Position numbers and translations under genes: made by a program. Positions 15,917 through 23,648 of a DNA stretch of 42,449 nucleotides are shown here, in pieces. Origin of the DNA: an uncultured cyanobacterium. GTDB lineage: Bacteria; Cyanobacteriota; Cyanobacteriia; Cyanobacteriales; Geitlerinemataceae. The stretch's first letter is position 1, and every line of letters begins with the position of its first letter. The DNA is taken from NCBI GenBank assembly GCA_937899645.1, contig CALCCD010000089.1:1-42449 (forward strand). The letters are read 5' to 3'. Below the pieces are notes generated by a model, which was given only the letters and a program-made list of their open reading frames with translations, did no database searches and had not been told where the DNA came from.

Positions 15917-18163
15917 ATGAGCGATCGCGACTTTGTTCTCGATATCCGCAACCTTTCCGTCGAATTTCCCACCGAAACCGAACTCGTCCGCGCTGTGGCG
16001 GGGATGAGCTTCCAGGTCGAGCGCGGCCAGACGATCGGCATCGTTGGCGAGTCCGGCTCGGGTAAGTCGGTCACATCTCAAGCGGTGATGGGGCTCGTGC
16101 CGTCGCCCGGTCGCGTCACTTCGGGCGAAATTTTGCTGAAGTCGACGCCGGATGCCACGCCGATCGACCTGCTGGCGATCCCGGACAAGCAGCTACGGCG
16201 CTATCGCGGCGGCGAGATGGCCGTGGTGTTTCAAGAACCGATGAGCGCCCTCAATCCGGTGTACAGCATCGGTTACCAGATTTGCGAGGCCATCCTCCAG
16301 CACCAGAACGTTTCGCCCGAGGACGCGCGGCAGCAGGCGATCGAGCGGCTCCAGGAAGTTAAGCTGCTGGCCGATGAAGGCACCCTACGCGACGAAGCCA
16401 AGCGCGAAATCGAAGCCCAGGGTGGCGAGGTTCACAAGCGCGACATCCTCAAGCTGGTCGGCCAGCGCAAGCAGGCTTTGCTCGATCGCTACCCGCACCA
16501 ACTCTCCGGCGGGCAGCTTCAGCGCGTAACGATCGCGATGGCGATCTCCTGCAACCCAACGCTGCTGATCGCCGACGAGCCGACCACGGCGCTGGACGTG
16601 ACGGTGCAGGCGACGATTTTGACGCTGCTGCGAGAGCTGCGCGATCGCCACCAGATGTCGATGATGTTCGTGTCCCACGATTTGGGCGTGATCGCCGAGG
16701 TCGCGGACGTCGTGGCCGTGATGTATCGCGGCGAGCTGGTGGAGGTGGGCACGGTCGATCGCATCTTTGCCAACCCGCAGCACCCCTATACGAAGGGGCT
16801 AATCGCCTGTCGCCCGCAGCTCGATCGGCGGATGCGGATTCTGCCGACGGTGGCGGATTTTATGGAAGTGACGACGGACGAAGCGGGCGCGATGCAAATC
16901 GTCGAGCGGACGCCGGACTTCGAGTCGCAGGCGATCGACGGGGAAGGCGAAGTGGGCGATCGCAGCGACCTGGAACGGATCCGCAGCATCCTCGAAGCCG
17001 GTCACGACCCAGAAGCCGAAGAAACAGCACCCGAGAAAATTGAAGGTCGCCCAGCGTCCGAGCCGCCCATCGAGACCGTCGAGCCCTCTGCTGCATTGTC
17101 TGATGACGAGCCGAGCGATGCAGACGAGATCGGCGAAACCGATCCCGCGATCGACCGCCTCAGCGCGATCGCCAGCCAGTCCCAGGAGATCGAAGACGAT
17201 CGCTTTAACCTCGATAATTTCGACCTGGACGCCGATTCCGAGCCCATGGGAACTCTTTTGAGCGCTGCCGATGACCTCTCGCCCCCGCCGCGCCCCAGCA
17301 ACAAGCCCCTCACCGATGTGGAAGTCGCCCAGCGCCTTGCCTACCTCCAGCGCCAGCCGCCCTTGCTCGATGTCCGCAATCTGAAAGTCGGCTACCCGCA
17401 GCGCGGTCTGTTCGGGCGGGCGCGGCGCTACACGATGGCCGTCAACGATATATCGTTCCAGGTCTTTCCCGGCGAAACCCTCGGTCTGGTGGGCGAGTCC
17501 GGCTGCGGCAAAAGCACGCTGGCGCGCACGCTGATGCGCCTCATCGACCCGCTAAGCGGTCAGATGCGCTTCGAGGATCGCGACATCCTCAATATCCCCG
17601 CTAAAGATTTACGATTTCTGCGGCGCGACATGCAGACGATCTTCCAAGATCCTGGCAACGCCCTCAATCCACGCCTGAGCGTCGGCGCGGCGATCCTGGA
17701 GCCGATGGAGATCCACAACTTCGGCGAGAGCAAGGCCGCGCGGCTCGATCGCGTCCGCACCTTGCTAACTCGCGTCGGCCTCGACCCCAGCGCCATTAGC
17801 CGCTACCCCCACGAGTTCTCCGGCGGGCAGCGGCAGCGCATCTGCATCGCCCGCGCCCTAGCGCTCGAGCCGAAGTTCGTCATCTGCGACGAATCCGTGT
17901 CAGCGCTCGATGTTTCGGTGCAGGCGCAAGTGCTAAACCTGCTCAAGGAACTTCAGGAAGAGTTCGGCTTGACCTATATTTTCATTTCCCACGATCTGAG
18001 CGTCGTCAAATTTATGAGCGATCGCATCATGGTCATGAACCAGGGGCGCATCGAAGAAATCGGCCCCGCCGATCGCGTCTACCGTCGTCCCGAACGCGAA
18101 TACACCCGCAAGCTGATCGACTCGATCCCGCAGGGCTACGTCCCGCAGCCGATCGCCTCCTAG
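15917..18163 (+). CDS. Fused double ATPase of a peptide/nickel-type ABC transporter (DppD-DppF like)
   Basis: 748 aa from the ATG at 15917. Two ABC cassettes in one chain energise uptake of peptides, nickel or similar solutes. Cassette 1: Walker A GESGSGKS (residues 44-51), signature LSGGQLQRV, Walker B LLIADEP, plus an insert before the signature (residues ~155-185). Cassette 2: Walker A GESGCGKS, signature FSGGQRQRI, Walker B FVICDES, where Ser replaces the usual Pro. An acidic linker of roughly 130 residues joins them. Both cassettes have the C-terminal YTRKLI/YTKGLI-type tail of oligopeptide transporter ATPases. The DppB-like permease follows after 60 bases. Substrate is unknown and no binding protein or second permease is seen in the window. 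Confidence 0.92.
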   Translation: MSDRDFVLDIRNLSVEFPTETELVRAVAGMSFQVERGQTIGIVGESGSGKSVTSQAVMGLVPSPGRVTSGEILLKSTPDATPIDLLAIPDKQLRRYRGGEMAVVFQEPMSALNPVYSIGYQICEAILQHQNVSPEDARQQAIERLQEVKLLADEGTLRDEAKREIEAQGGEVHKRDILKLVGQRKQALLDRYPHQLSGGQLQRVTIAMAISCNPTLLIADEPTTALDVTVQATILTLLRELRDRHQMSMMFVSHDLGVIAEVADVVAVMYRGELVEVGTVDRIFANPQHPYTKGLIACRPQLDRRMRILPTVADFMEVTTDEAGAMQIVERTPDFESQAIDGEGEVGDRSDLERIRSILEAGHDPEAEETAPEKIEGRPASEPPIETVEPSAALSDDEPSDADEIGETDPAIDRLSAIASQSQEIEDDRFNLDNFDLDADSEPMGTLLSAADDLSPPPRPSNKPLTDVEVAQRLAYLQRQPPLLDVRNLKVGYPQRGLFGRARRYTMAVNDISFQVFPGETLGLVGESGCGKSTLARTLMRLIDPLSGQMRFEDRDILNIPAKDLRFLRRDMQTIFQDPGNALNPRLSVGAAILEPMEIHNFGESKAARLDRVRTLLTRVGLDPSAISRYPHEFSGGQRQRICIARALALEPKFVICDESVSALDVSVQAQVLNLLKELQEEFGLTYIFISHDLSVVKFMSDRIMVMNQGRIEEIGPADRVYRRPEREYTRKLIDSIPQGYVPQPIAS

Positions 18164-18223
18164 CCGCACCGCACGCTTTTTTTCCATTTCCAATTCACCA
18201 CCTTCCTCCGCGCCGACCGCCCC

Positions 18224-19261
18224 ATGACGACCGCCCCCCCGTCTCGCCCGAACCCGATCGCCGCCGCACTCCAAAACGAGATTGTCGCCTTCGTCCTCAA
18301 GCGCAGCGGCCAAGCCGCGATCGCACTGCTTCTGGCATCGATGCTGTGTTTCGCGATCGTCCAGCTCGCACCGGGCAGCTACCTCGACCAACTGGCGCAA
18401 GACCCGACGATCTCGCCCGAAACCCTCGAAGCGCTAAGAGTTAACTTCGGCCTCGATAAGTCTGCATTCGAGCAATACTGGCGCTGGCTGGGGCGTATCC
18501 TGACCCAGGGCGACTTCGGGCGCAGCTTTAAATACGAGCAGGACGTGTCGATTTTGCTGCTCGATCGCGTGCCCGCGACGCTAATGCTGTCGCTGATTTC
18601 GTTCGTTGTCACCTGGACGATCGCGATTCCGTTAGGCGTCCTCAGTGCCGTCAAGCAAAACACGATCGTCGATCGCGTACTGCAAGTAGTCGGCTACACC
18701 GGCCAGGGTTTCCCGAGCTTTATCACGGCGCTGGTGCTGCTGATCGTGGCGCAGAATCTCTCGCCGCTGGTACCGGTGGGCAATATGACCAGCGTGTTTC
18801 ACAACGACCTGTCGGGTCTCGGCAAAATCTTGGATGTTCTCTGGCACGCGCTGTTGCCGTCGATAGCACTGAGCGTCACAGGCTTTGCGGGGCTCCAGCG
18901 TCTGACGCGCGGCCAGCTCCTCGATGTGTTGCGCCAGGACTACGTGCGGACGGCGCGGGCGAAGGGCCTACCGGAGAATCGCGTGATTTACGTCCACGCG
19001 CTGCGGAATGCAGTGAACCCGTTGATCACGCTGTTGGGTTTTGAGTTTGCAAATCTGCTGAGCGGAGCGTTTATTGCAGAGTTTTTCTTTAACTGGCCGG
19101 GGTTGGGTAGTTTGATTCTGGAGGCGGTGCGGGCGCAGGATCTGTATCTGGTGATGGCGAGTTTGATGATGGGGGCAGTGATGCTGATTGTGGGGAATTT
19201 GCTGGCGGATCTGTTGTTGAAGTTTGTCGATCCACGTATTCAGTTGGATGCGGATGGGTGA
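18224..19261 (+). CDS. ABC transporter permease, DppB/OppB family
   Basis: 345 aa inner-membrane permease of the peptide/nickel uptake group. About six helices are visible, beginning with AAIALLLASMLCFAIVQLAPG, where the LAPG-like end is family typical. GDFGRSFKYEQDV, the EAA-type loop RTARAKGLPENRVIYVHALRNA, and ENFFNWPGLG-like AEFFFNWPGLGSLILEAV are diagnostic. The protein is complete. The last ~250 bases use G- and T-ending codons far more than the 5' two thirds, which favour C. The partner DppC is not adjacent: transposon debris begins about 90 bases downstream. Confidence 0.92.
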   Translation: MTTAPPSRPNPIAAALQNEIVAFVLKRSGQAAIALLLASMLCFAIVQLAPGSYLDQLAQDPTISPETLEALRVNFGLDKSAFEQYWRWLGRILTQGDFGRSFKYEQDVSILLLDRVPATLMLSLISFVVTWTIAIPLGVLSAVKQNTIVDRVLQVVGYTGQGFPSFITALVLLIVAQNLSPLVPVGNMTSVFHNDLSGLGKILDVLWHALLPSIALSVTGFAGLQRLTRGQLLDVLRQDYVRTARAKGLPENRVIYVHALRNAVNPLITLLGFEFANLLSGAFIAEFFFNWPGLGSLILEAVRAQDLYLVMASLMMGAVMLIVGNLLADLLLKFVDPRIQLDADG

Positions 19262-19351
19262 GGTTGGGTCTGCGCCTGAAATGCGGCTTCTCGTATGGTG
19301 CGACGCCTCGCGCGACGCGATCGCTGCAGTCTGACTACAGTGGTGAGTACA

Positions 19352-19914
19352 TAGTCAATTCAGTATTTAACAGAACGCACGAACGAGGCCATCGAGAGAG
19401 AGCTGAGGGCGGTGTGAGCGGTGACGCTTCATGACTCCAAAGGTGTTCTCAATCGGGTTGAGGTCGGGTGAGTATGGCGCGACAAACAACAGCGTCGCTC
19501 CAGTCGCTTCAATGGCCGCCCGACTCGCGCTCGACTTGTGAAACGCCGCATCGTCCATCAGCACCAAGCTCTTGGCCGTCAGTTGTGGGCAGAGATAATC
19601 CTCGACCCATGTTTCAAAGAGAGCGGTGTTGCAAGAGCTCTCAAACAACAGTGGGGCGAAGAGCTTTCCCTCCTTCTGTGCGGACAATCGTCTCTTTGAG
19701 AGCTTGCATATCGAGCTTATGAGCTTGCTTCGGTCTGGTCTTGCGAGCGGCCAACTGTCGGGGGGCAGTTTTAGCCAGGCGTAGACGCGCCCCCGGCTCA
19801 CGTTGAAGAGTTATGCGGCTTCTGATTTCGAGCCACCTTGTCGGACAAATTCCACTACTCGTTGGCGCAAGTCTAGGCTGTCGCTCATCGTTGCTTTAAA
19901 TTTTGAATTGACTA
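19352..19914 (-). mobile_element. Internally deleted IS630-family element
   Basis: Both ends are present as inverted repeats: TAGTCAATTCAGTATTTAA reading in from 19352 and TAGTCAATTCAAAATTTAAAG reading in from 19914 on the other strand, flanked by TA, the IS630 target. At about 560 bases it is roughly half the usual size. The transposase inside is broken, so the copy can move only if a relative supplies transposase. Confidence 0.85.
19367..19888 (-). pseudogene. Broken IS630 transposase
   Basis: The reading frame begins MSDSLDLRQRVVEFVRQGG with the IS630 helix-turn-helix, hits an in-frame TAA at 19811-19813 (SEAA, stop, LFNVSRGRVYAWL), then resumes in the same frame. After the DNA-binding part it jumps to KEGKLFAPLLFESSCNTALFETWVE, so about 100 residues including the first catalytic Asp region of the DDE domain are missing. 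The later catalytic Asp (VLMDDAAFHKS) and the final PYSPDLNPIENTF segment remain. Nonsense plus deletion: not functional. Confidence 0.88.
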
Positions 19915-20078
19915 TGGTCCAAAATGAACTGGCGACCGCAGTCATGACACCGGTACTGTCGCTTATGTTGCCGATTGTGTTGCCGCTTGAACCAATTTTT
20001 GATGATTCGACGGCTGCGACATGCTGGGCAAGTTGCTGGTGATGAGTCCGATGAAGTCTGGGGCGGTTCTCCACGCAT
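19915..20078 (-). pseudogene. IS1-like zinc-ribbon (InsA-type) fragment
   Basis: A short minus-strand frame starting at 20078 encodes TCPACRSRRIIKNWFKRQ and then YRCHDCGRQF, the four-Cys zinc ribbon found at the start of IS1-type transposases of cyanobacteria. It reads directly into the end of the IS630 element, where it stops. I could not find the rest of the gene beyond the other IS630 end, so only the N-terminus survives. Confidence 0.6.
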
Positions 20079-20105
20079 GGCCTTTAATCACCCTAGCTCA
20101 ATTCA

Positions 20106-21095
20106 CTAACGCTGCCGGGAGAAGTCTTCGGCGCGGCTGATGCGGATGCCCTGGCGGGTGACGTAGGCGACTTCGGGATGGAAGCGATCGACGTTTTGGG
20201 GCGAGACGCGGGCGACGGTGTCGGCGATGCGAATCTGGGTCGGCTCCATTTGCAGCGCCGCGACGATCGCCCGCACGTTGCCCTTTGCGCCCGCATGGAC
20301 GAGGCCGCGCAGCTTACCCCAGACGACGATATCGCCATCGGCGACGATCGTGCCGCCAGGGTTGACGTCGCCAAAGACGATCGCCGTGCCGGGATGGCGC
20401 ACCTCGACGCCCGATCGCACGGTCGTCCGCAAATACAGCGGTTCGGCCAAGGTAGAGATGGCGGGGGCCGCGCTGCTCGCCAATGCCGGATCGGGTCTCG
20501 ATGCGCGCAGTGCCCGCTGCTCGACCGAGTAGCCCGCCGTGGCCGCTGCGATCGCGGTTTCCCGGCGGCCCGTCTGCACCCGCGACAGGGCCAGGTCGCT
20601 GTCGGCCAGGGTTTCTTCCAGGTCTTGGAGCTGGGTGTTGTCGAGTAGGCGATCGCCCACCACCAGCGTCACGCGCGTATCCGGCGACCAGAAGCGCTCG
20701 CCACCTTTGAGGCGCTGGCTGAGCTGGTGCCCGATTTCCTGCCAGGTGAAGTCGGCGATATCGAGGCGATCGAGCGGCGGCGGTAAGACGACCAAAACGC
20801 GATCGCCTGCGGCCCGTAGATAAACGCGATCGCGAACTTCCACGTCGGCCAGCTCTGGCTCGAAGTCGAATTCCGCTTCGTCCCCATCTTCCGGCGCGAA
20901 GTCTGGATCGAGCGGTTCGGGTGCGCCCCCCTCAGCGTCTAGGTCGGCGTCTAGATCGGTATCGAGACCGACATCGAGGTCGAGGCCGGGGGAGGAGCTA
21001 TCCGGGCCGCGATCGAGCGCTTTTTCTTCGGGCAACCCCGGCATATCGTTCGGACTCGGAAATTCGGCAGTCATCGCGCCCTGGGGTGAACTCAA
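20106..21095 (-). CDS. minC: Septum-site determining protein MinC
   Basis: 329 aa. MinC with MinD blocks FtsZ ring assembly away from midcell. The N-terminal ~60 residues are an acidic disordered stretch (repeated LD/DLDAD). The FtsZ-binding N-domain follows (DRVLVVLPPPLDRLDIADFTW), then a linker and the C-terminal beta-helix (TTVRSGVEVRHPGTAIVFGD, then NPGGTIVADGDIVVWGKLRG and HAGAKGN). The MinD-contact motif RSGQ of E. coli reads RSGV here. An inner ATG at 21074 is an alternative start. Cyanobacterial minC is usually followed by minD and minE; here IS debris follows 27 bases later and no minDE is present. Confidence 0.93.
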   Translation of the reverse strand: MSSPQGAMTAEFPSPNDMPGLPEEKALDRGPDSSSPGLDLDVGLDTDLDADLDAEGGAPEPLDPDFAPEDGDEAEFDFEPELADVEVRDRVYLRAAGDRVLVVLPPPLDRLDIADFTWQEIGHQLSQRLKGGERFWSPDTRVTLVVGDRLLDNTQLQDLEETLADSDLALSRVQTGRRETAIAAATAGYSVEQRALRASRPDPALASSAAPAISTLAEPLYLRTTVRSGVEVRHPGTAIVFGDVNPGGTIVADGDIVVWGKLRGLVHAGAKGNVRAIVAALQMEPTQIRIADTVARVSPQNVDRFHPEVAYVTRQGIRISRAEDFSRQR

Positions 21096-21182
21096 CGGCG
21101 AATATCTCGCTCAGCCATTATGCCCGATCCGACTGCGGCGCTTCTCGCAGGTGCGGCGACGCACCTGGTGGCTTCGGCGGGG

Positions 21183-22124
21183 TCAGTCGAGCTTGGTTAG
21201 ATTGACGGGGCCTTTGTTTTCGCCAGACAGACGCGCCGACTGGGGCGTCAGGCGATCGAGCAGTTCCTTTGTCACAGCCCGGAAGGCTTTCGCGCCTGCC
21301 GAATTCGACTCGGAAATCACCGCCGGTCGGAAGCTATCGACGGCCTTGGCGACGCTGACGTCCATCGGGATCGACGCTTTAAAGATCTGGGCCGTTCCGA
21401 ATTCTTTGCGGATGCGGTCCATGACGCGCTTGTAGTGCCGACCGGCGAAAATATTGCGCGACATCGTAAAGACAATACCCAGCAGGCGCGTCTGCTGCTG
21501 GCGATCGATGCCGTGACTCTCCACCAGCTTGCGAATCTGACGCTCTAGGAGCTGCATGCCGATATACGACAGCGGCTCGGCTTTGGCGGGAATCAGGTAG
21601 TAGTCGCTAATCGTCAAGCTGCTGCGGGTCACCAGGTTATAGCTGGGCGCGCAGTCGAGCAGGATAAAGTCGTAGTCCGATCGCACCGGGTCGAGTACCG
21701 CCTTCATTAGCGACAGCTCGAACTTGCCCCAGACTTTTTCAAAGTTGCGCTCGGGGTTGCGGATCGCCTTGCGGTAGAGAACTTCCGAGACGAGAAAATC
21801 GTTGTAGAGATCGATATCTCCCGGCAGAATATCGAGGCCTTTTACCGAGCCACCGTACGCTTGGATCGCTTCGCGCACTTGCAGCGAGCCGGGCGTACCG
21901 GTGATTTCTTGCTGGAGCAAAAATTTTAGCGTCTTGCCGTCGCGCCGCAGTCGCGCGAAGTCTGCTGGGGACATCAGCGACAGGGTGGCGCTAATCTGCG
22001 GGTCGAGATCGACAACGAGGACGCGCTTGTTGTGGTACTTCGCCAGCGCCGTCGCCACGTTTACGGTGAGCGTCGTTTTCCCAACGCCGCCCTTCATATT
22101 CGTGGTGGCAATCACGTGACCCAT
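21183..22124 (-). CDS. ParA-family partition ATPase
   Basis: 313 aa. The deviant Walker A KGGVGKTT (residues 11-18) with the signature Lys11, VVDLDPQISATLSLM, and DFILLDCAPSYNLVTRS (Walker B region) identify a ParA/Soj-type ATPase. It differs from MinD: there is no C-terminal amphipathic membrane helix; the tail is SARLSGENKGPVNLTKLD. ParA proteins in cyanobacteria position chromosomes, plasmids or carboxysomes. No parB or mcdB-like gene is adjacent. minC starts 88 bases downstream on the same strand and may be cotranscribed, which would make this an unusual parA-minC unit. Confidence 0.88.
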   Translation of the reverse strand: MGHVIATTNMKGGVGKTTLTVNVATALAKYHNKRVLVVDLDPQISATLSLMSPADFARLRRDGKTLKFLLQQEITGTPGSLQVREAIQAYGGSVKGLDILPGDIDLYNDFLVSEVLYRKAIRNPERNFEKVWGKFELSLMKAVLDPVRSDYDFILLDCAPSYNLVTRSSLTISDYYLIPAKAEPLSYIGMQLLERQIRKLVESHGIDRQQQTRLLGIVFTMSRNIFAGRHYKRVMDRIRKEFGTAQIFKASIPMDVSVAKAVDSFRPAVISESNSAGAKAFRAVTKELLDRLTPQSARLSGENKGPVNLTKLD

Positions 22125-22197
22125 AACCGGCGCTCCTGGCGCTCGAACGACTTTAAATGTATCAGAACGGGCTCCCGCCGCGATCGCGGCGTCGGCG

Positions 22198-22860
22198 TCA
22201 TCGATCGATGTCGATTTTCGCCAGCTCGTCCGTTAGTTTGCGAAGGCGAGACGCGATCGCGTCCCAGTCGCCACGACGTACCAGCTCGGCGGGAAACAGC
22301 GCGCTCGACAGCGCCACGGCGATCGCCCCGGCCTTCAAGTAGTCGCAAGCATCGGCGATCGTCACGCCCCCAGTCGGAATCAGCGGTACGCGGGGCAGCG
22401 GCGCGCGCAGCGCCCGCAGGTAGTCTACGCCGCCCACGGCCGCAATTGGGAAAACTTTCACTGCCGTTGCGCCCAGCTTCCGCGCCCGGTGGATCTCCGT
22501 CGGTGTCAGCGCACCGGGAATCGCCAGCACGTCCGCGGCCTCGGCCACCTCGAGCGTTGCCCCGTCGGTGTAGGGCGAGAACAAAAACTGCGCCCCCGCC
22601 GCGATCGCCGCCCGCGCGTCACTAGCCGAGAGAATCGTCCCCGCGCCGATCTCGCACTGGGGAAACGTCTCGCGCAACGACGCGATCGCCCGTGCCGACG
22701 CTTCGCCGCACCAGGCAACCTCGATCGCCATTAGTCCCGCCGCGATCGTCACTTGCGCCAGCCGCAGCGCCAGCTCCTCGGAGTCGGCTCGAACCAGCGC
22801 GATCGCCCGCCGCTCTCTCAAGCGCGCCAGCGCGCGATCGCGGCCCGAAACCTCCGCCAC
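22198..22860 (-). CDS. eda: KDPG/KHG aldolase family (Eda-like)
   Basis: 220 aa from a GTG at 22860. The frame is open further upstream, but that part overlaps the preceding peptidase-like gene. The class I aldolase barrel cleaves 2-keto-3-deoxy-6-phosphogluconate (or hydroxy-oxoglutarate). Seen are AIALVRADSEELAL at the start, GAGTILSASDARAAIAAGA, the Schiff-base Lys in GATAVKVFPIAAVGG, and IPTGGVTIADACDYLKAG near the end. The start lies 8 bases after the stop of the pseudo-C39 gene, suggesting cotranscription, but no functional link is evident. No edd is present in the window. Confidence 0.88.
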   Translation of the reverse strand: MAEVSGRDRALARLRERRAIALVRADSEELALRLAQVTIAAGLMAIEVAWCGEASARAIASLRETFPQCEIGAGTILSASDARAAIAAGAQFLFSPYTDGATLEVAEAADVLAIPGALTPTEIHRARKLGATAVKVFPIAAVGGVDYLRALRAPLPRVPLIPTGGVTIADACDYLKAGAIAVALSSALFPAELVRRGDWDAIASRLRKLTDELAKIDIDR

Positions 22861-22868
22861 CCCATCGC

Positions 22869-23576
22869 CTACCGCGAGAGGAAGTGAATCCACAGATCGC
22901 CATCCGTGCCGCAGACGTGCTGCATCATGCCGCAGGAATACTCCAGCCCTTCGCCGCTCACCGCCGTGTCGTAGCCCCACTCGAACCATTGGCCGCGCGG
23001 GTCGTTGACGATCCAGCCGTCGCTGGTGTAACCGCAAATCACGACGATATGCCCCGACTTCGTAAACCAGCCGTGGGTCACCACCGGATTACCCGCCGCC
23101 AGCCACTCTTTCACCGCACCCCAGCTCGCCTTCGGATCGAACGTGTCTTCATAGCCGTAAGCGCGCATCAGCTTGGCCAAATCCTGGGGCGACTGACGCA
23201 TCAAATTATTTTGCTGGCAGTACTGGAACAGCTCGTCCTCGAGCTGCTGGCCGCGATTTAGCGTCGGACGCCCGAAGAACGCCATACACATCGCCATACT
23301 GGTCAGGCTCGACGTGCCCTTCGGTTTATAAACGTTGTCGAGTTGCGACAGATACGGAACCGGCAAGTTCACCTGCGACGGCAATCCCGGCTTACTCGAC
23401 ACTGCCGACGCGACGGTCTGCCCGCCGGGATTGCGCCAGATGGTCGCAAAATCCGAGTTCATCTCCAGCAGCTCGGGGTTGGTGCGGCGCAGCTCGCTCT
23501 CGAGGTAGGCCAGGGCTTCGTCCTGCTGGGTGAGCCCTTGGTAGTATTTGGCGACGTTAACGAGAGAAATGCTCAT
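22869..23576 (-). CDS. C39-like peptidase homologue lacking the catalytic Cys
   Basis: 235 aa from the ATG at 23576; the frame is open 13 codons earlier but MSISLVNVAKYY matches the start of the next gene. Residues 1-50 are a helical module shared with that neighbour, followed by a short linker and a C39_2-type papain-like domain. The active-site region reads KGTSSLTSMAMCMAFFG; the paralogue has HGSCNVTSVAMCMAFFG. The nucleophile Cys is therefore Ser89 here (TCG codon). The His (SGHIVVICGY) and the Asn-Asp (WIVNDPRG) remain. No signal peptide is seen. Likely a pseudo-enzyme: binding or regulatory role inferred, not shown. Confidence 0.85.
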   Translation of the reverse strand: MSISLVNVAKYYQGLTQQDEALAYLESELRRTNPELLEMNSDFATIWRNPGGQTVASAVSSKPGLPSQVNLPVPYLSQLDNVYKPKGTSSLTSMAMCMAFFGRPTLNRGQQLEDELFQYCQQNNLMRQSPQDLAKLMRAYGYEDTFDPKASWGAVKEWLAAGNPVVTHGWFTKSGHIVVICGYTSDGWIVNDPRGQWFEWGYDTAVSGEGLEYSCGMMQHVCGTDGDLWIHFLSR

Positions 23577-23648
23577 GGGAAAAACTGATGGGCAAACGAG
23601 CGGAATTGCTTGCAAGGGGCGAGGTTGTAACCAGACGGGGTGCGCTCG

